In this document: one piece after another, positions 1-7,229 of the stretch
How the letters are laid out: the number at the start of each line of letters is the position of its first letter
Position numbering within the stretch: the first letter of the stretch is position 1
Source of the DNA: Bacteroidota bacterium
Lineage (GTDB): Bacteria; Bacteroidota; Bacteroidia; Bacteroidales; F082
Assembly: GCA_018830105.1 (NCBI GenBank)
Contig: JAHJTC010000015.1
Span: forward strand, 1 to 64,000
Length of the DNA stretch: 64,000 bases
Direction of reading: 5' to 3'
Program-made: the position numbers and the translations under genes
Notes under the pieces: model-generated
Database searches by the model: none
Told to the model about the DNA's origin: nothing
The model's input: only the letters and a program-made list of their open reading frames with translations

Positions 1-965
1 GTGGCAGGATCGTATCCGCTGGGGCTTACAATTCCGTTGGCAACCAATACATAGGTTTCTCCGTCAGCAAGGGTGTAGTTTTGCGACCAAATTGGGTTTT
101 CTGCACTGGTACTTTCAGATCCCTGGATTGAGATCGTAAATTCTTCACCGGCTGGGGCATCAATAAAGGGTGAGGCAGTGCGGAAGGCAAAGTTATCGAG
201 CAACAAGGCATCGTTCAACCATACATCTACAACCGCTGCAGCGGCATCAGCTGAATTATGAATTACCTGTACACGGGCTGTTGGAGTATAGGTGGGAAGT
301 GCAATCAGTTCACCACCTCCGGCTAACGCTACATAGAGTCCGAATGCTTCACCATTACTATTGTTATCTGGGTTCAAAAATCCTGAGGCAATTACTGTTA
401 ACGCAGCACCATCCAGTTGGAGTGTGTTTAAGGGAGCTTCAAAAGCCGCCAAAGTATTCACACCATTTTCATCACGAAGTTCAAGGACAAAATCCATTGG
501 AGGTAAACTGATATATCCTGCAAAATCACCATATTCAACTCCATAAAAAATAGTACCTGCACCGGTAGCAGTTTCAACTATATTTACGGCTGGAGCATCT
601 GTAGCACCATGGAAAACAAGCACATCGCTTGTCGCAGGATTATCTGCGACTTCACGTCCCATGTCGAATACATATATATCAAATGGAGTGGCAGGATCGT
701 ATCCGCTGGGGCTTACAATTCCGTTGGCAACCAATACGTAGGTTTCGTTGGCAGCTAAGGTGTAGTTCTGCGACCAGATTGGATCTTCAGCACTGGTACT
801 TTCTGGTCCCTGGATAGAGATGGTGAATTCTTCGCCTGCTGGTGCATCAATAAAAGGTGATGCTGTGCGGAAAGCAAAGTTGTCAAGCAAAAGTTCATCA
901 TTCAACCATACATCAACCACTTCTGCGGCGGCATCGGCTGAGTTGTGAATTACCTGAACACGGGC
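1..965. repeat. 687-bp tandem repeat inside the DUF4397 gene
   Basis: Unit 1 of the coding strand begins at 965 (codons for ARVQV) and unit 2 at 278, a period of 687 bp or 229 codons. Bases 1-60 match 688-747 with only scattered changes, and the stretch encoding the Asn-Ser-Ala-Asp and Ala-Gly-Glu-Glu motifs is also nearly identical at DNA level. Nucleotide-level identity suggests recent duplication or gene conversion. The number of further copies lies outside the window. Confidence 0.8.
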
Positions 966-1031
966 TTGAGAAAATAGAAGGGAGCTTGTCCCCAGTAAAA
1001 TTGTCAGAAGTAAAAATGGTAACTTTTTCAT
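1..1031 (-). CDS. Secreted protein of tandem DUF4397 repeats (3' end cut by the window edge)
   Basis: An open frame runs from an ATG at 1031 leftwards without a stop to base 1, so the C-terminus lies outside the window. It starts with a signal peptide (MKKLPFLLLTILLGTSSLLF, cleaved near SQA). The mature part repeats a unit beginning ARVQVIHNSADAAA and including VDVWLND, LLDNFAFRTASPFIDAPAG, WSQNYTLA and YVLVANGIV. This looks like the DUF4397 family of secreted immunoglobulin-like adhesin modules. The repeat period is 229 residues, and the second unit is only partly inside the window. A longer protein with more copies, probably ending in a sorting domain, is likely but unseen. Function is unknown; surface or extracellular location is inferred. 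It lies downstream of the ECF sigma gene on the same strand, 201 bp away. Confidence 0.8.
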   Translation of the reverse strand, partial: MKKLPFLLLTILLGTSSLLFSQARVQVIHNSADAAAEVVDVWLNDELLLDNFAFRTASPFIDAPAGEEFTISIQGPESTSAEDPIWSQNYTLAANETYVLVANGIVSPSGYDPATPFDIYVFDMGREVADNPATSDVLVFHGATDAPAVNIVETATGAGTIFYGVEYGDFAGYISLPPMDFVLELRDENGVNTLAAFEAPLNTLQLDGAALTVIASGFLNPDNNSNGEAFGLYVALAGGGELIALPTYTPTARVQVIHNSADAAAAVVDVWLNDALLLDNFAFRTASPFIDAPAGEEFTISIQGSESTSAENPIWSQNYTLADGETYVLVANGIVSPSGYDPA

Positions 1032-1083
1032 TGTTTTAGTTTTTAAATAGTAAAAATGTTAGTTAGTTAAGTGAAGACAGTTC

Positions 1084-1115
1084 TTGTTTAAAATACCCTT
1101 AGTTTACTTAAACAA
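1084..1115. promoter_or_regulatory. Inverted repeat TTGTTTAA-N16-TTAAACAA upstream of the DUF4397 gene
   Basis: Two perfect 8-bp arms at 1084-1091 and 1108-1115 are separated by 16 nt. The site lies 53-84 bp upstream of the DUF4397 start at 1031. The inner 7-bp cores and the 16-nt spacing recur at 1164-1193 and 1762-1791. On the minus strand it overlaps a weak promoter-like pair (TTTG at 1116-1113, TATTTTAA at 1095-1088). It could be an operator for the nearby MerR regulator, or -35/-10 elements for the neighbouring sigma factor. Confidence 0.55.
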
Positions 1116-1153
1116 AATAATTCGTCATTATTTACCAAGCTTTAACAAAAAAG

Positions 1154-1203
1154 AAAACGTTTTTGTTCAACAAAATATAGAAAAGATTAAACAAAAACGT
1201 TTT
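1154..1203. promoter_or_regulatory. Long inverted repeat containing TGTTCAA-N16-TTAAACA; possible terminator of the sigma gene
   Basis: Arms AAAACGTTTTTGTT (1154-1167) and AACAAAAACGTTTT (1190-1203) are perfect 14-bp complements, extending to 17 bp with one mismatch. The inner part, TGTTCAA at 1164-1170 and TTAAACA at 1187-1193, repeats the core and 16-nt spacing of the sites at 1085-1114 and 1762-1791. Read on the minus strand it follows the sigma-factor stop by 30 nt and is followed by a T-run, so it could also terminate that transcript. Confidence 0.5.
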
Positions 1204-1232
1204 AGATAAATTTTTTTTGGTAAAAAAACCGT

Positions 1233-1742
1233 TTAAGCCGGCTGATATTCTTTGAGATTTTCCATCAATTTTTTACGGCTGTAAAAAATTCGGCTTTTAA
1301 CGGTACCGATAGTTAAATTAAGATCGTCAGCTATTTCTTTATACTTATAACCTTCGTTGTACAAGTCGAACGCACGGCGAAAATCTTTGTCCAGGCCATC
1401 TATTCCTTTCTGTAACTCCTTGGCAGCCAGCATCGATTCAGGATTTGTTTCTCTGAGTTCGGGGCCGTTATTGAGGTAATACAAGTTATCGGTTTGATCA
1501 ATGATGGTTCTTGCTTTTTTGTTTCTTCGGTAGTTGTTGATGAAAATATTTTTCATGATCGTATAAACCCAAGCCTTAAAGTTGTTTTGGTTTACATATT
1601 TTTCACGATAAACCAAAGCTTTAAGAAAAGTTTCCTGAAGTAAATCCTTTGCGTCATCATCATTTCCGGTTAATTGTCTCGCAAAAATTTCAAGGTACTT
1701 TTGCAGACTAGTCAGTTGATAGTTGAATTCTAAGGCTGTCAT
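1233..1742 (-). CDS. ECF-type RNA polymerase sigma factor (sigma-70 family)
   Basis: This 169-residue protein has the usual ECF size. Region 2 lies around residues 12-78, with DAKDLLQETFLKAL and FKAWVYTIMKNIFINNYRR, matching the core-binding and -10-recognition helices. Region 4 lies around 110-162, with a helix-turn-helix YKYKEIADDLNLTIGTVKSR. No C-terminal extension or linked anti-sigma gene is visible. It sits directly downstream of the MerR/B12 regulator on the same strand but behind a terminator and with its own promoter, so it is a separate transcription unit. The promoter overlaps an inverted repeat at 1762-1791. In other bacteria light-responsive LitR/CarH-type regulators control an adjacent ECF sigma gene, and this arrangement resembles that pairing. 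Targets are unknown; the DUF4397 gene is a candidate because it carries the same inverted repeat. Confidence 0.9.
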   Translation of the reverse strand: MTALEFNYQLTSLQKYLEIFARQLTGNDDDAKDLLQETFLKALVYREKYVNQNNFKAWVYTIMKNIFINNYRRNKKARTIIDQTDNLYYLNNGPELRETNPESMLAAKELQKGIDGLDKDFRRAFDLYNEGYKYKEIADDLNLTIGTVKSRIFYSRKKLMENLKEYQPA

Positions 1743-1761
1743 GATATATTGATGTTAATTG

Positions 1762-1791
1762 TGTTTAATTAATCTGATGCAAAGTTAAACA
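1762..1791. promoter_or_regulatory. Inverted repeat TGTTTAA-N16-TTAAACA over the sigma-factor promoter
   Basis: Perfect 7-bp arms at 1762-1768 and 1785-1791 are 16 nt apart, the same core and spacing as the sites at 1085-1114 and 1164-1193. The right arm overlaps the -7 box at 1780-1787 and the left arm lies 20 bp from the sigma start codon. A bound repressor would block the promoter. Alternatively it is a promoter read by the sigma factor itself. Confidence 0.55.
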
Positions 1792-1810
1792 GAAATTTGT
1801 ACTTGTCAAG
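1780..1810 (-). promoter_or_regulatory. Bacteroidota-type promoter of the sigma-factor gene
   Basis: On the minus strand there is CTTG (1810-1807), a 19-nt spacer and TAACTTTG (1787-1780), an exact match to the TAnnTTTG -7 consensus. The same CTTG-N19-TANCTTTG arrangement precedes the tRNA gene. The start codon is 38 nt further on at 1742. Confidence 0.55.
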
Positions 1811-1870
1811 AATAAATCTAAATAATAATACAAATAGTTGATTAAAATACTGTAAATGAGATAAATAAAC

Positions 1871-1894
1871 CTATGTTAAAATTCGTTAACATAG
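1871..1894. promoter_or_regulatory. Perfect 9-bp palindrome CTATGTTAA-N6-TTAACATAG
   Basis: Arms at 1871-1879 and 1886-1894 enclose AATTCG. It lies between the merR terminator and the sigma promoter, about 130 bp upstream of the sigma start. The TGTTAA/TTAACA core resembles the TGTTTAA/TTAAACA sites nearby. It could be a further regulator-binding site; no T-run supports terminator function. Confidence 0.4.
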
Positions 1895-1904
1895 TTATTT
1901 TAAC

Positions 1905-1934
1905 AAAAAAAACCACCTTTTTGGGGTGGTTTTT
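1905..1934 (-). terminator. Rho-independent terminator after the MerR gene
   Basis: Stem AAACCACC (1910-1917) pairs with GGTGGTTT (1925-1932). The A-run on its left is a T-run on the minus strand, directly after the MerR reading frame ends at 1971. T-rich sequence follows on the plus strand as well, so it may work in both directions. Confidence 0.7.
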
Positions 1935-1970
1935 GCTTTTTTTGAGGTGTTTTGTTTAACGAAAAGAGTC

Positions 1971-2855
1971 TCAGGAGAGTGTTTTGATAAACACTTTGAA
2001 GTCGCTGGCACTTTTAACGAGTTTTGTGTAATCTGAAAGTTTGAAATCGATATTTGCAGCTTGAATACCACTAACGATAATATGTTGAGATGAAAAATGC
2101 TCCGATAAGTCTTCGAGGTATTTTTTCATTTCTTCGTTGGTGATGGCAGAGACAAAATAAGTACCAAAAACATCCGGTTGAATTGTTTGAGCAACAGAGA
2201 TTAAATCTTGAAAAGGTACATTTTGGCCTAAGTAAATAACTTTTAAGCCATGTTTGCGGGCTATATAATAATAGGTAAGCAGTCCGATTTCGTGAAGTTC
2301 CCATTCAGGCAGGAATAGCATGATTTTTTTTGCATCGGGATTAGTTACAGCAGGAAGGCTGTCGATCGCCACACAAAGCTTCATCCTGATGAGGTTTGAG
2401 ATAAAATGTTCCTGAGCAGGGTTTATAGTTCCGGTTTGCCATAACAACCCAATCTTTTCAAAGAAAGGATATACAACATAATAAAGTGTTTCTTCGAAGC
2501 CGATTTTTAAAATCGATTGACTAAGTATTTTTTCAAAACGATCTTCGTTAAGTTCAATCATGGAGACTACAAGGCTTTCGATCTGACTTAAATAATCAGA
2601 CTCAGGCCTAACAACCTCCATTATTTTTTGATTGATTTGTTTTCTGTTTAATCCCGCAATACGCGAGATTTTATACCCATGTCTGTTCAGAATGGATACA
2701 TTCAATAGTTTTTTTAAATCTTCGTCGTTGTACCAACGTATGTTGGAATCGGTACGGCTGGGATCAACAATGCCATATCTTTTTTCCCAGATACGGATTG
2801 TATGTGCTTTGATCCCTGTGAGGCGTTCTAAGTCTTTTATCGAGTAAGTTGACAT
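1971..2855 (-). CDS. MerR-family regulator with cobalamin-binding domain (CarH/LitR-like)
   Basis: The protein has 294 residues. An N-terminal MerR helix-turn-helix (1-70, with YSIKDLERLTGIKAHTIRIW and WEKRYG) is followed by a helical B12-cap domain (about 85-165) and a Rossmann-like B12-binding domain (about 172-294). The cap carries W139-x9-E149-H150, the motif that packs against the adenosyl group in CarH. The cobalamin-ligand signature appears as E-L-H187-E-I-G, with Glu in place of the usual first Asp but the axial His kept. In CarH of Thermus the residue after the Trp is the light-state His ligand; here it is Gln140. It is likely a B12-dependent, possibly light-responsive repressor acting on its own promoter and the adjacent sigma gene. 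No carotenoid or photolyase gene is nearby. Confidence in the domains is high; in the photoreceptor role, moderate. Confidence 0.88.
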   Translation of the reverse strand: MSTYSIKDLERLTGIKAHTIRIWEKRYGIVDPSRTDSNIRWYNDEDLKKLLNVSILNRHGYKISRIAGLNRKQINQKIMEVVRPESDYLSQIESLVVSMIELNEDRFEKILSQSILKIGFEETLYYVVYPFFEKIGLLWQTGTINPAQEHFISNLIRMKLCVAIDSLPAVTNPDAKKIMLFLPEWELHEIGLLTYYYIARKHGLKVIYLGQNVPFQDLISVAQTIQPDVFGTYFVSAITNEEMKKYLEDLSEHFSSQHIIVSGIQAANIDFKLSDYTKLVKSASDFKVFIKTLS

Positions 2856-2883
2856 GTGTTAAGTAGTTTGAGTAGCATAACAG

Positions 2884-2910
2884 TAAACAAAGGTAAAGTA
2901 GATTTGTTTA
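2884..2910 (-). promoter_or_regulatory. merR promoter overlapped by the inverted repeat TAAACAAA-N11-TTTGTTTA
   Basis: An exact -7 box, TACCTTTG on the minus strand, occupies 2888-2895, 33 nt upstream of the merR start. It lies within the left half of a perfect 8-bp inverted repeat (2884-2891 and 2903-2910). The half-site contains TGTTTA(A), as in the sites near the sigma gene, but the arms point the other way. This suggests autoregulation. Confidence 0.5.
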
Positions 2911-2986
2911 ACTTATATTAATATTTCCTTCACAAAACAGGGATTCAATTCCAGTTAAAGATGTAATTTCGTGCAAAAATATAAAC

Positions 2987-3775
2987 TTGAGTCAAGATTT
3001 TAACAAAAAGATTTCGATTGTAGGCGCAGGTAATGTCGCCTATCACTTGTGCAAGGCGCTGATTAGAGCCGGAGTCGTGCCGCAGCAGCTCTACGCGCGC
3101 AGCAAATCCAAAGTAGCTATTTTTGAGCAGATGGGGATTGAGGTGATTGATGATCCGGTAAAATTTCGAGCCGCAGCTGTTTATATTTTGGCCGTAAACG
3201 ATGATGCTATAACGGATGCCGCCAAATTACTTCCAGGTGATGCAGCTATTGTTGTGCATACTTCCGGAAGTGTTGCTGCTGAAATTTTAGAAGGTTTTGC
3301 TGTGGCTTATGGGGTGTTTTATCCCTTACAGACTTTCAGTTTCAAGCGGGAAGTTGATTTTACTGCCATTCCTGTATTTATCCAGGCTTCTGACGAAACA
3401 ACCCGCCTAAAACTCGAAAACCTTGCACGCATGCTGAGCAAAGAGGTTTATAGTACTAACAATGCAGATCGAAAATTATTACACCTGGCAGCTGTATTTG
3501 TTTCTAATTTTAGCAATGCACTTTATGGCATTGCCAGCGATTTGCTGACCGACCATCAAATTCCTTTTCATCATTTGTATCCTTTGATTCTCGAAACTGC
3601 CGAAAAGTCGCTAGTCGTTGACCCGCTTGCAGGACAAACAGGACCTGCACGCCGCAACGACCAAGAAACACTGGCCGCTCATCTCAAGATGCTTGATGCC
3701 AATGCTGATGAGCAAGAAATTTACGATTTACTAACAAACTATATTATCAATAAATATCATTCAAAACAGAAATGA
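2987..3775 (+). CDS. Rossmann-like/DUF2520 oxidoreductase-type protein
   Basis: The 262-residue protein begins with an NAD(P)-binding fold (ISIVGAGNVAYHLCKAL, GxGxxA pattern at residues 9-25) and ends with a helical DUF2520 domain (about 125-255, LLHLAAVFVSNFSNALY). The family is related to ProC/F420-dependent NADP oxidoreductases; substrate is unknown. The start is a TTG; the first in-frame ATG is some 48 codons in and would remove the nucleotide-binding motif. A near-consensus -7 box (TAATTTCG, 2964-2971) lies just upstream. It leads a tight plus-strand run and overlaps the next gene by 4 bp, so it is probably co-transcribed with the KdsC-like phosphatase. Confidence 0.85.
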   Translation: MSQDFNKKISIVGAGNVAYHLCKALIRAGVVPQQLYARSKSKVAIFEQMGIEVIDDPVKFRAAAVYILAVNDDAITDAAKLLPGDAAIVVHTSGSVAAEILEGFAVAYGVFYPLQTFSFKREVDFTAIPVFIQASDETTRLKLENLARMLSKEVYSTNNADRKLLHLAAVFVSNFSNALYGIASDLLTDHQIPFHHLYPLILETAEKSLVVDPLAGQTGPARRNDQETLAAHLKMLDANADEQEIYDLLTNYIINKYHSKQK

Positions 3776-4293
3776 GTAATTATAAATCGCTGCTATCAGC
3801 AGTAAATACGTTTATTTTTGATTACGACGGTGTAATGACCGACGGAAAAATCATTATCAATAACGAAGGCGAGCCCTTGCGCAATGCCAATGTAAAAGAT
3901 GGTTACGCGCTTCAGCTGGTTCAGAAACTTGACTATAATGTTGCTGTAATTTCAGGAGGCTTTTCGCCTTCCATGCACAAACGCTTTGAAGCTTTAAACA
4001 TCAAAGATGTATTTCTTGGCGTTAAGGATAAAATGAAAGTTCTCGAAAAGTATATGGCCGACAAAGGCCTTGAGCCTCAGCAAATAGTTTATATGGGCGA
4101 CGATATACCTGATTATCTGCCTATGCAGCATGTGGGAGTGCCGGTTTGTCCTTCGGATGCTGTGGAAGAGATAAAGCGTATTAGCGTCTATATCAGCCAT
4201 CTTAAGGGAGGCAATGGTTGTGTGCGCGATATTATCGAGCAGGTGCTTAAGGTTCAGGGTAAATGGATGTCGGCCATAAGTCATCATTGGTGA
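3772..4293 (+). CDS. kdsC: KdsC-like HAD phosphatase (3-deoxy-manno-octulosonate 8-phosphate phosphatase)
   Basis: The protein has 173 residues, the compact KdsC size without a cap domain. The HAD motif I is FDYDGVMTDG with nucleophile D17 and acid D19; motif II is VISGG; motif IV is MGDDIPD. KdsC removes the phosphate from Kdo-8-P on the route to the lipid A inner core, which fits the lpxB gene some 3 kb downstream in the same run. The ATG overlaps the stop of the DUF2520 gene (ATGA), implying translational coupling, and the UbiA gene starts 1 bp after its stop. A closely related phosphatase of other specificity (NeuA- or YrbI-like) cannot be excluded. Confidence 0.75.
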   Translation: MSNYKSLLSAVNTFIFDYDGVMTDGKIIINNEGEPLRNANVKDGYALQLVQKLDYNVAVISGGFSPSMHKRFEALNIKDVFLGVKDKMKVLEKYMADKGLEPQQIVYMGDDIPDYLPMQHVGVPVCPSDAVEEIKRISVYISHLKGGNGCVRDIIEQVLKVQGKWMSAISHHW

Positions 4294-4294
4294 G

Positions 4295-5236
4295 ATGAAA
4301 AATAGTTTACCATGGATTAAACTGCTGCGCTTACCAAATTTGCTGATAATGCTTCTTATCATGCTGTTGGTACGTTATGCTATTGTTTTGCCGTTTTTGC
4401 AGGCTGCCGGTATTACCGCGTTGCCGGGATTGCTTACTTTTTCGATGTTTATGCTGGCGGTTTTGTGCACAGCAGCTGCCGGAAATATTATCAATGATAT
4501 TGCTGATATTGAAATCGATAGGATCAACAGGCCTCAAAAACTAATTGTGGGCGAAAAAATTGCTGAAAAAACCGCTAAAAGCGCCTATAATGTTTTTGTT
4601 GGTTTAGCCATCCTGCTTTCAATAAGTTTGTCCATACTCATTGGGAATATCAATATGTTTGTGCTCATCGGGATGGTAAACGGGCTTTTATGGTTTTATG
4701 CCCAACGCTACAAACGTCAATTTGCTGTTGGTAATCTTGTTATTGCTTTTCTGGGCGGGCTTTTGGTAATGGTGACCTGGTTTTTCGATTTATTTTTTTT
4801 AATGCAGGATCCAATCAAATGGGCTCAGGCCACTACCGTAATGATAATGATGTTGGAGCTGGTTTCTATTTATGCGGTATTTGCATTTATGGTCAGCTTG
4901 ATCAGAGAATTGGTTAAAGACATGGAAGATATCAAAGGAGACACAAAAATGGGTTGTCGCAGTGTTCCTGTTGTTTTAGGAATTACCACCAGCACTTATA
5001 TTGTATGGGCTTTGATGGCTGTTGTGGCTTCCATGCTGGTGTGGTGGCAGGTAAAACTTTTTTCGGAAGGAGCTCTGGCGGCTTTCGGCTTTTTGTTTTT
5101 AACAGAAAGTTTGTTGTTAATGGCAGGAGTACAATTGGCCGGAAATCCCCAGAAAAAGGAATTTGCCATTATTTCGGTCTTACTCAAGCTGGTCATGCTT
5201 ACCGGAATCCTTTCCATTTTATTTATTCAATTATGA
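4295..5236 (+). CDS. UbiA-family membrane prenyltransferase
   Basis: The 313-residue protein is highly hydrophobic with about eight to nine predicted membrane segments. The first Asp-rich motif, N67-D-x2-D-x3-D-x2-NRP within NIINDIADIEIDRINRPQK, and the second, KDMEDIKGD near residue 210, bind the Mg-pyrophosphate of the prenyl donor. The family makes quinones, haem O or geranylgeranylglyceryl lipids. Bacteroidota members of this type are often annotated as geranylgeranylglycerol-phosphate geranylgeranyltransferases, but the acceptor cannot be told from sequence alone. Its stop overlaps the start of maf, so it belongs to the same operon. Confidence 0.85.
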   Translation: MKNSLPWIKLLRLPNLLIMLLIMLLVRYAIVLPFLQAAGITALPGLLTFSMFMLAVLCTAAAGNIINDIADIEIDRINRPQKLIVGEKIAEKTAKSAYNVFVGLAILLSISLSILIGNINMFVLIGMVNGLLWFYAQRYKRQFAVGNLVIAFLGGLLVMVTWFFDLFFLMQDPIKWAQATTVMIMMLELVSIYAVFAFMVSLIRELVKDMEDIKGDTKMGCRSVPVVLGITTSTYIVWALMAVVASMLVWWQVKLFSEGALAAFGFLFLTESLLLMAGVQLAGNPQKKEFAIISVLLKLVMLTGILSILFIQL

Positions 5237-5823
5237 AAGATTTATTGCGTCAACTTTCACAATATCAACTGGTTTTAGCCTCTAAATCGCCCCGGCGACA
5301 GCAATTGCTGCAGGGCATGGAGATTCCGTTTAAAGTGATTACAAAAGATACTGACGAATATTTTCCGGAAAGCATGCCGGTACATGAAATCGCTACCTAT
5401 CTCAGCCAAAAAAAATCAGCAGCTTTTGCACTGCCAGAATTACCTGAGAATTTTTTGCTCATCACTGCCGACACAATTGTTGTAAAAGATCAGCTGGTGC
5501 TGAATAAACCCGCCAATAGCAATGAGGCTATGGCGATGCTTTCCGTTTTGTCCGATAGCAGCCATTTGGTAATCACCGGTATCACGCTTCGCTCTGCAAC
5601 GAAATCGCAAAGTTTTGATGAGGTATCTGAAGTGAAATTCGGCAAACTCGAAACCGATGAAATGGATTGGTATATTGATCAACACCAGCCTTTTGACAAG
5701 GCCGGAGCTTATGGCATTCAGGAATGGATTGGATATATTGGCATTGAATCGGTAAAAGGTTCCTTTTACAATGTGATGGGCTTGCCAACACACAAACTTT
5801 TTAGGGCACTCAAGAACTTTTAA
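5233..5823 (+). CDS. maf: Maf-family nucleotide pyrophosphatase
   Basis: The 196-residue protein starts at ATG 5233, which overlaps the UbiA stop in an ATGA junction; a longer in-frame extension upstream lies inside the UbiA gene and is not used. Family signatures are LASKSPRR (residues 15-22), ITADTIVV and DKAGAYGIQ. Maf proteins hydrolyse non-canonical or modified nucleoside triphosphates such as dTTP/UTP or m7GTP and are linked to septum control. Which substrate class applies is not decided here. It is followed after 28 bp by the DUF502 gene. Confidence 0.9.
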   Translation: MKDLLRQLSQYQLVLASKSPRRQQLLQGMEIPFKVITKDTDEYFPESMPVHEIATYLSQKKSAAFALPELPENFLLITADTIVVKDQLVLNKPANSNEAMAMLSVLSDSSHLVITGITLRSATKSQSFDEVSEVKFGKLETDEMDWYIDQHQPFDKAGAYGIQEWIGYIGIESVKGSFYNVMGLPTHKLFRALKNF

Positions 5824-5851
5824 TTCGTAAATAATTAAGAAACACAAACCA

Positions 5852-6460
5852 ATGATTACACGAAAGTTGATTAAGAAAATGCTGCGTTATTTCTTTCAGG
5901 GCTTATTGTATATTGCACCTGTCACCATAACAATTTGGAGCTTGTATGTCATCTTTGGATGGGTCGATGGCCTGTTAATCAGTTTTATCGATGAGCTGCT
6001 CAAAGTGCATATTCCGGGATTAGGTATTTTGGTTTTACTGGTTCTGATAACTTTGATTGGAGCGCTTGGTTCCACCATTATTTTTAAACCCTTAATGTCG
6101 TTTTTTGACCAGCTTTTTGTAAAGGCACCTTTGATAAAAATCATTTACACCTCTGTAAAAGATCTGGTTTCAGCATTTGTTGGGCAAAAGCGTCGATTTA
6201 ATGAACCTGTACTCGTGAAGATAGGAAAGGGTTATGAGCTGGAAAAGATTGGATTCATCACCAGCAAAGATTTAAAGTTTCTGGGGGTCAGTGATCAAAA
6301 GGTTGCCGTATATTTGCCCCATTCTTATGCCTGGTCGGGTAATCTATTTATCGTGCCGATCGAAAACATTAAACCGCTTGATGCTTCAGCAACAGAAGTA
6401 ATGAAATTTATTATTTCAGCTGGTGTCACAAATTTAGATACTGTCTATGACGAAAAATAA
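5852..6460 (+). CDS. DUF502-family membrane protein
   Basis: The 202-residue protein has two strong N-terminal membrane segments (about 12-38 and 50-80) separated by a short loop rich in PGLG, and a conserved cytoplasmic-looking C-terminal part containing KDLVSAFVGQKRRF and VAVYLPHSYAWSGNLFIVP. This is the layout of DUF502 proteins, a widespread family of unknown role. Its end overlaps the surE start by 14 bp, so the two are likely translated together. The first codons (MITRKLIKK) are positively charged, as expected for an N-terminus in the cytoplasm. Confidence 0.85.
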   Translation: MITRKLIKKMLRYFFQGLLYIAPVTITIWSLYVIFGWVDGLLISFIDELLKVHIPGLGILVLLVLITLIGALGSTIIFKPLMSFFDQLFVKAPLIKIIYTSVKDLVSAFVGQKRRFNEPVLVKIGKGYELEKIGFITSKDLKFLGVSDQKVAVYLPHSYAWSGNLFIVPIENIKPLDASATEVMKFIISAGVTNLDTVYDEK

Positions 6461-7229
6461 ACTAAGAAAAAAGCCAACGATTCTAATTACCAACGACGAC
6501 AGCTATAGTGCCAGTGGCCTGCGCAAGCTTATCAAATTGATGCGTCCGCTGGGGCACATTGTTGTAGTTGCCAGCGATCAGGTGATGTCGGGCATGGGGC
6601 ATGCCATCACCATAAAAACACCCCTGAGGATGAAGCAGGTGGCCGATGAGCCCGATTACGAAGAATATGTCTGCAATGGCACACCTGTCGATTGCGTTAA
6701 GCTGGGCACGCAAGTCGTTCTGCATGCCAAGCCCGACCTGTTGGTTTCGGGCATCAACCATGGATCTAATGCTTCCATTAACGTAATTTATTCCGGAACC
6801 ATGGCAGCGGTTTTAGAGGCTTGCATCGATGGTATTCCGGCGGTGGGATACAGTTTGCTTGATTATAACCTGGATGCAGATTTTGACCATGTAGATGATT
6901 TTGTGGTAAAAATTGCCCAAAAAGTGTTGGCTGAAGGCTTGCCGGAAGGTGTCTGTTTGAACGTGAATTTGCCTGCGATGAGCGATAACAAGATCAAAGG
7001 CGTAAAGGTTTGTCGGCAGTCGCATGCCCGCTGGGTCGAGGAGTTCGATTCGCGGCAGGATCCACGGGGAGGAAAATATCACTGGTTGACCGGAAAGTTT
7101 GAAAATGATGATCTTGCTGAAGATACAGATCAGCATGCGCTTGAGAATAATTATGTTTCGGTTGTGCCGGTGCATTTTGATATGACGGCTTACAAGGCAT
7201 TGGTGGAAATTGAAAGCTGGAATTTGTAA
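6447..7229 (+). CDS. surE: 5'/3'-nucleotidase SurE
   Basis: The 260-residue protein carries the SurE active site: ITNDDSYSASG near residues 14-24 (metal-binding Asp pair), YVCNGTPVDCV and VSGINHGSNA with the conserved Ser and Asn ligands. SurE removes phosphate from nucleoside 5'- and 3'-monophosphates and short polyphosphates. The usual second Gly after NDD is Ser here, a tolerated variant. It begins inside the end of the DUF502 gene. Its stop codon TAA is itself the start of the -7 box for the next small gene. Confidence 0.93.
   Translation: MTKNKLRKKPTILITNDDSYSASGLRKLIKLMRPLGHIVVVASDQVMSGMGHAITIKTPLRMKQVADEPDYEEYVCNGTPVDCVKLGTQVVLHAKPDLLVSGINHGSNASINVIYSGTMAAVLEACIDGIPAVGYSLLDYNLDADFDHVDDFVVKIAQKVLAEGLPEGVCLNVNLPAMSDNKIKGVKVCRQSHARWVEEFDSRQDPRGGKYHWLTGKFENDDLAEDTDQHALENNYVSVVPVHFDMTAYKALVEIESWNL

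Noticed and set aside
4954-5232. Longer N-terminus for Maf
   Set aside because: It lies entirely within the UbiA gene in another frame, and the ATGA overlap gives a normal-length Maf.
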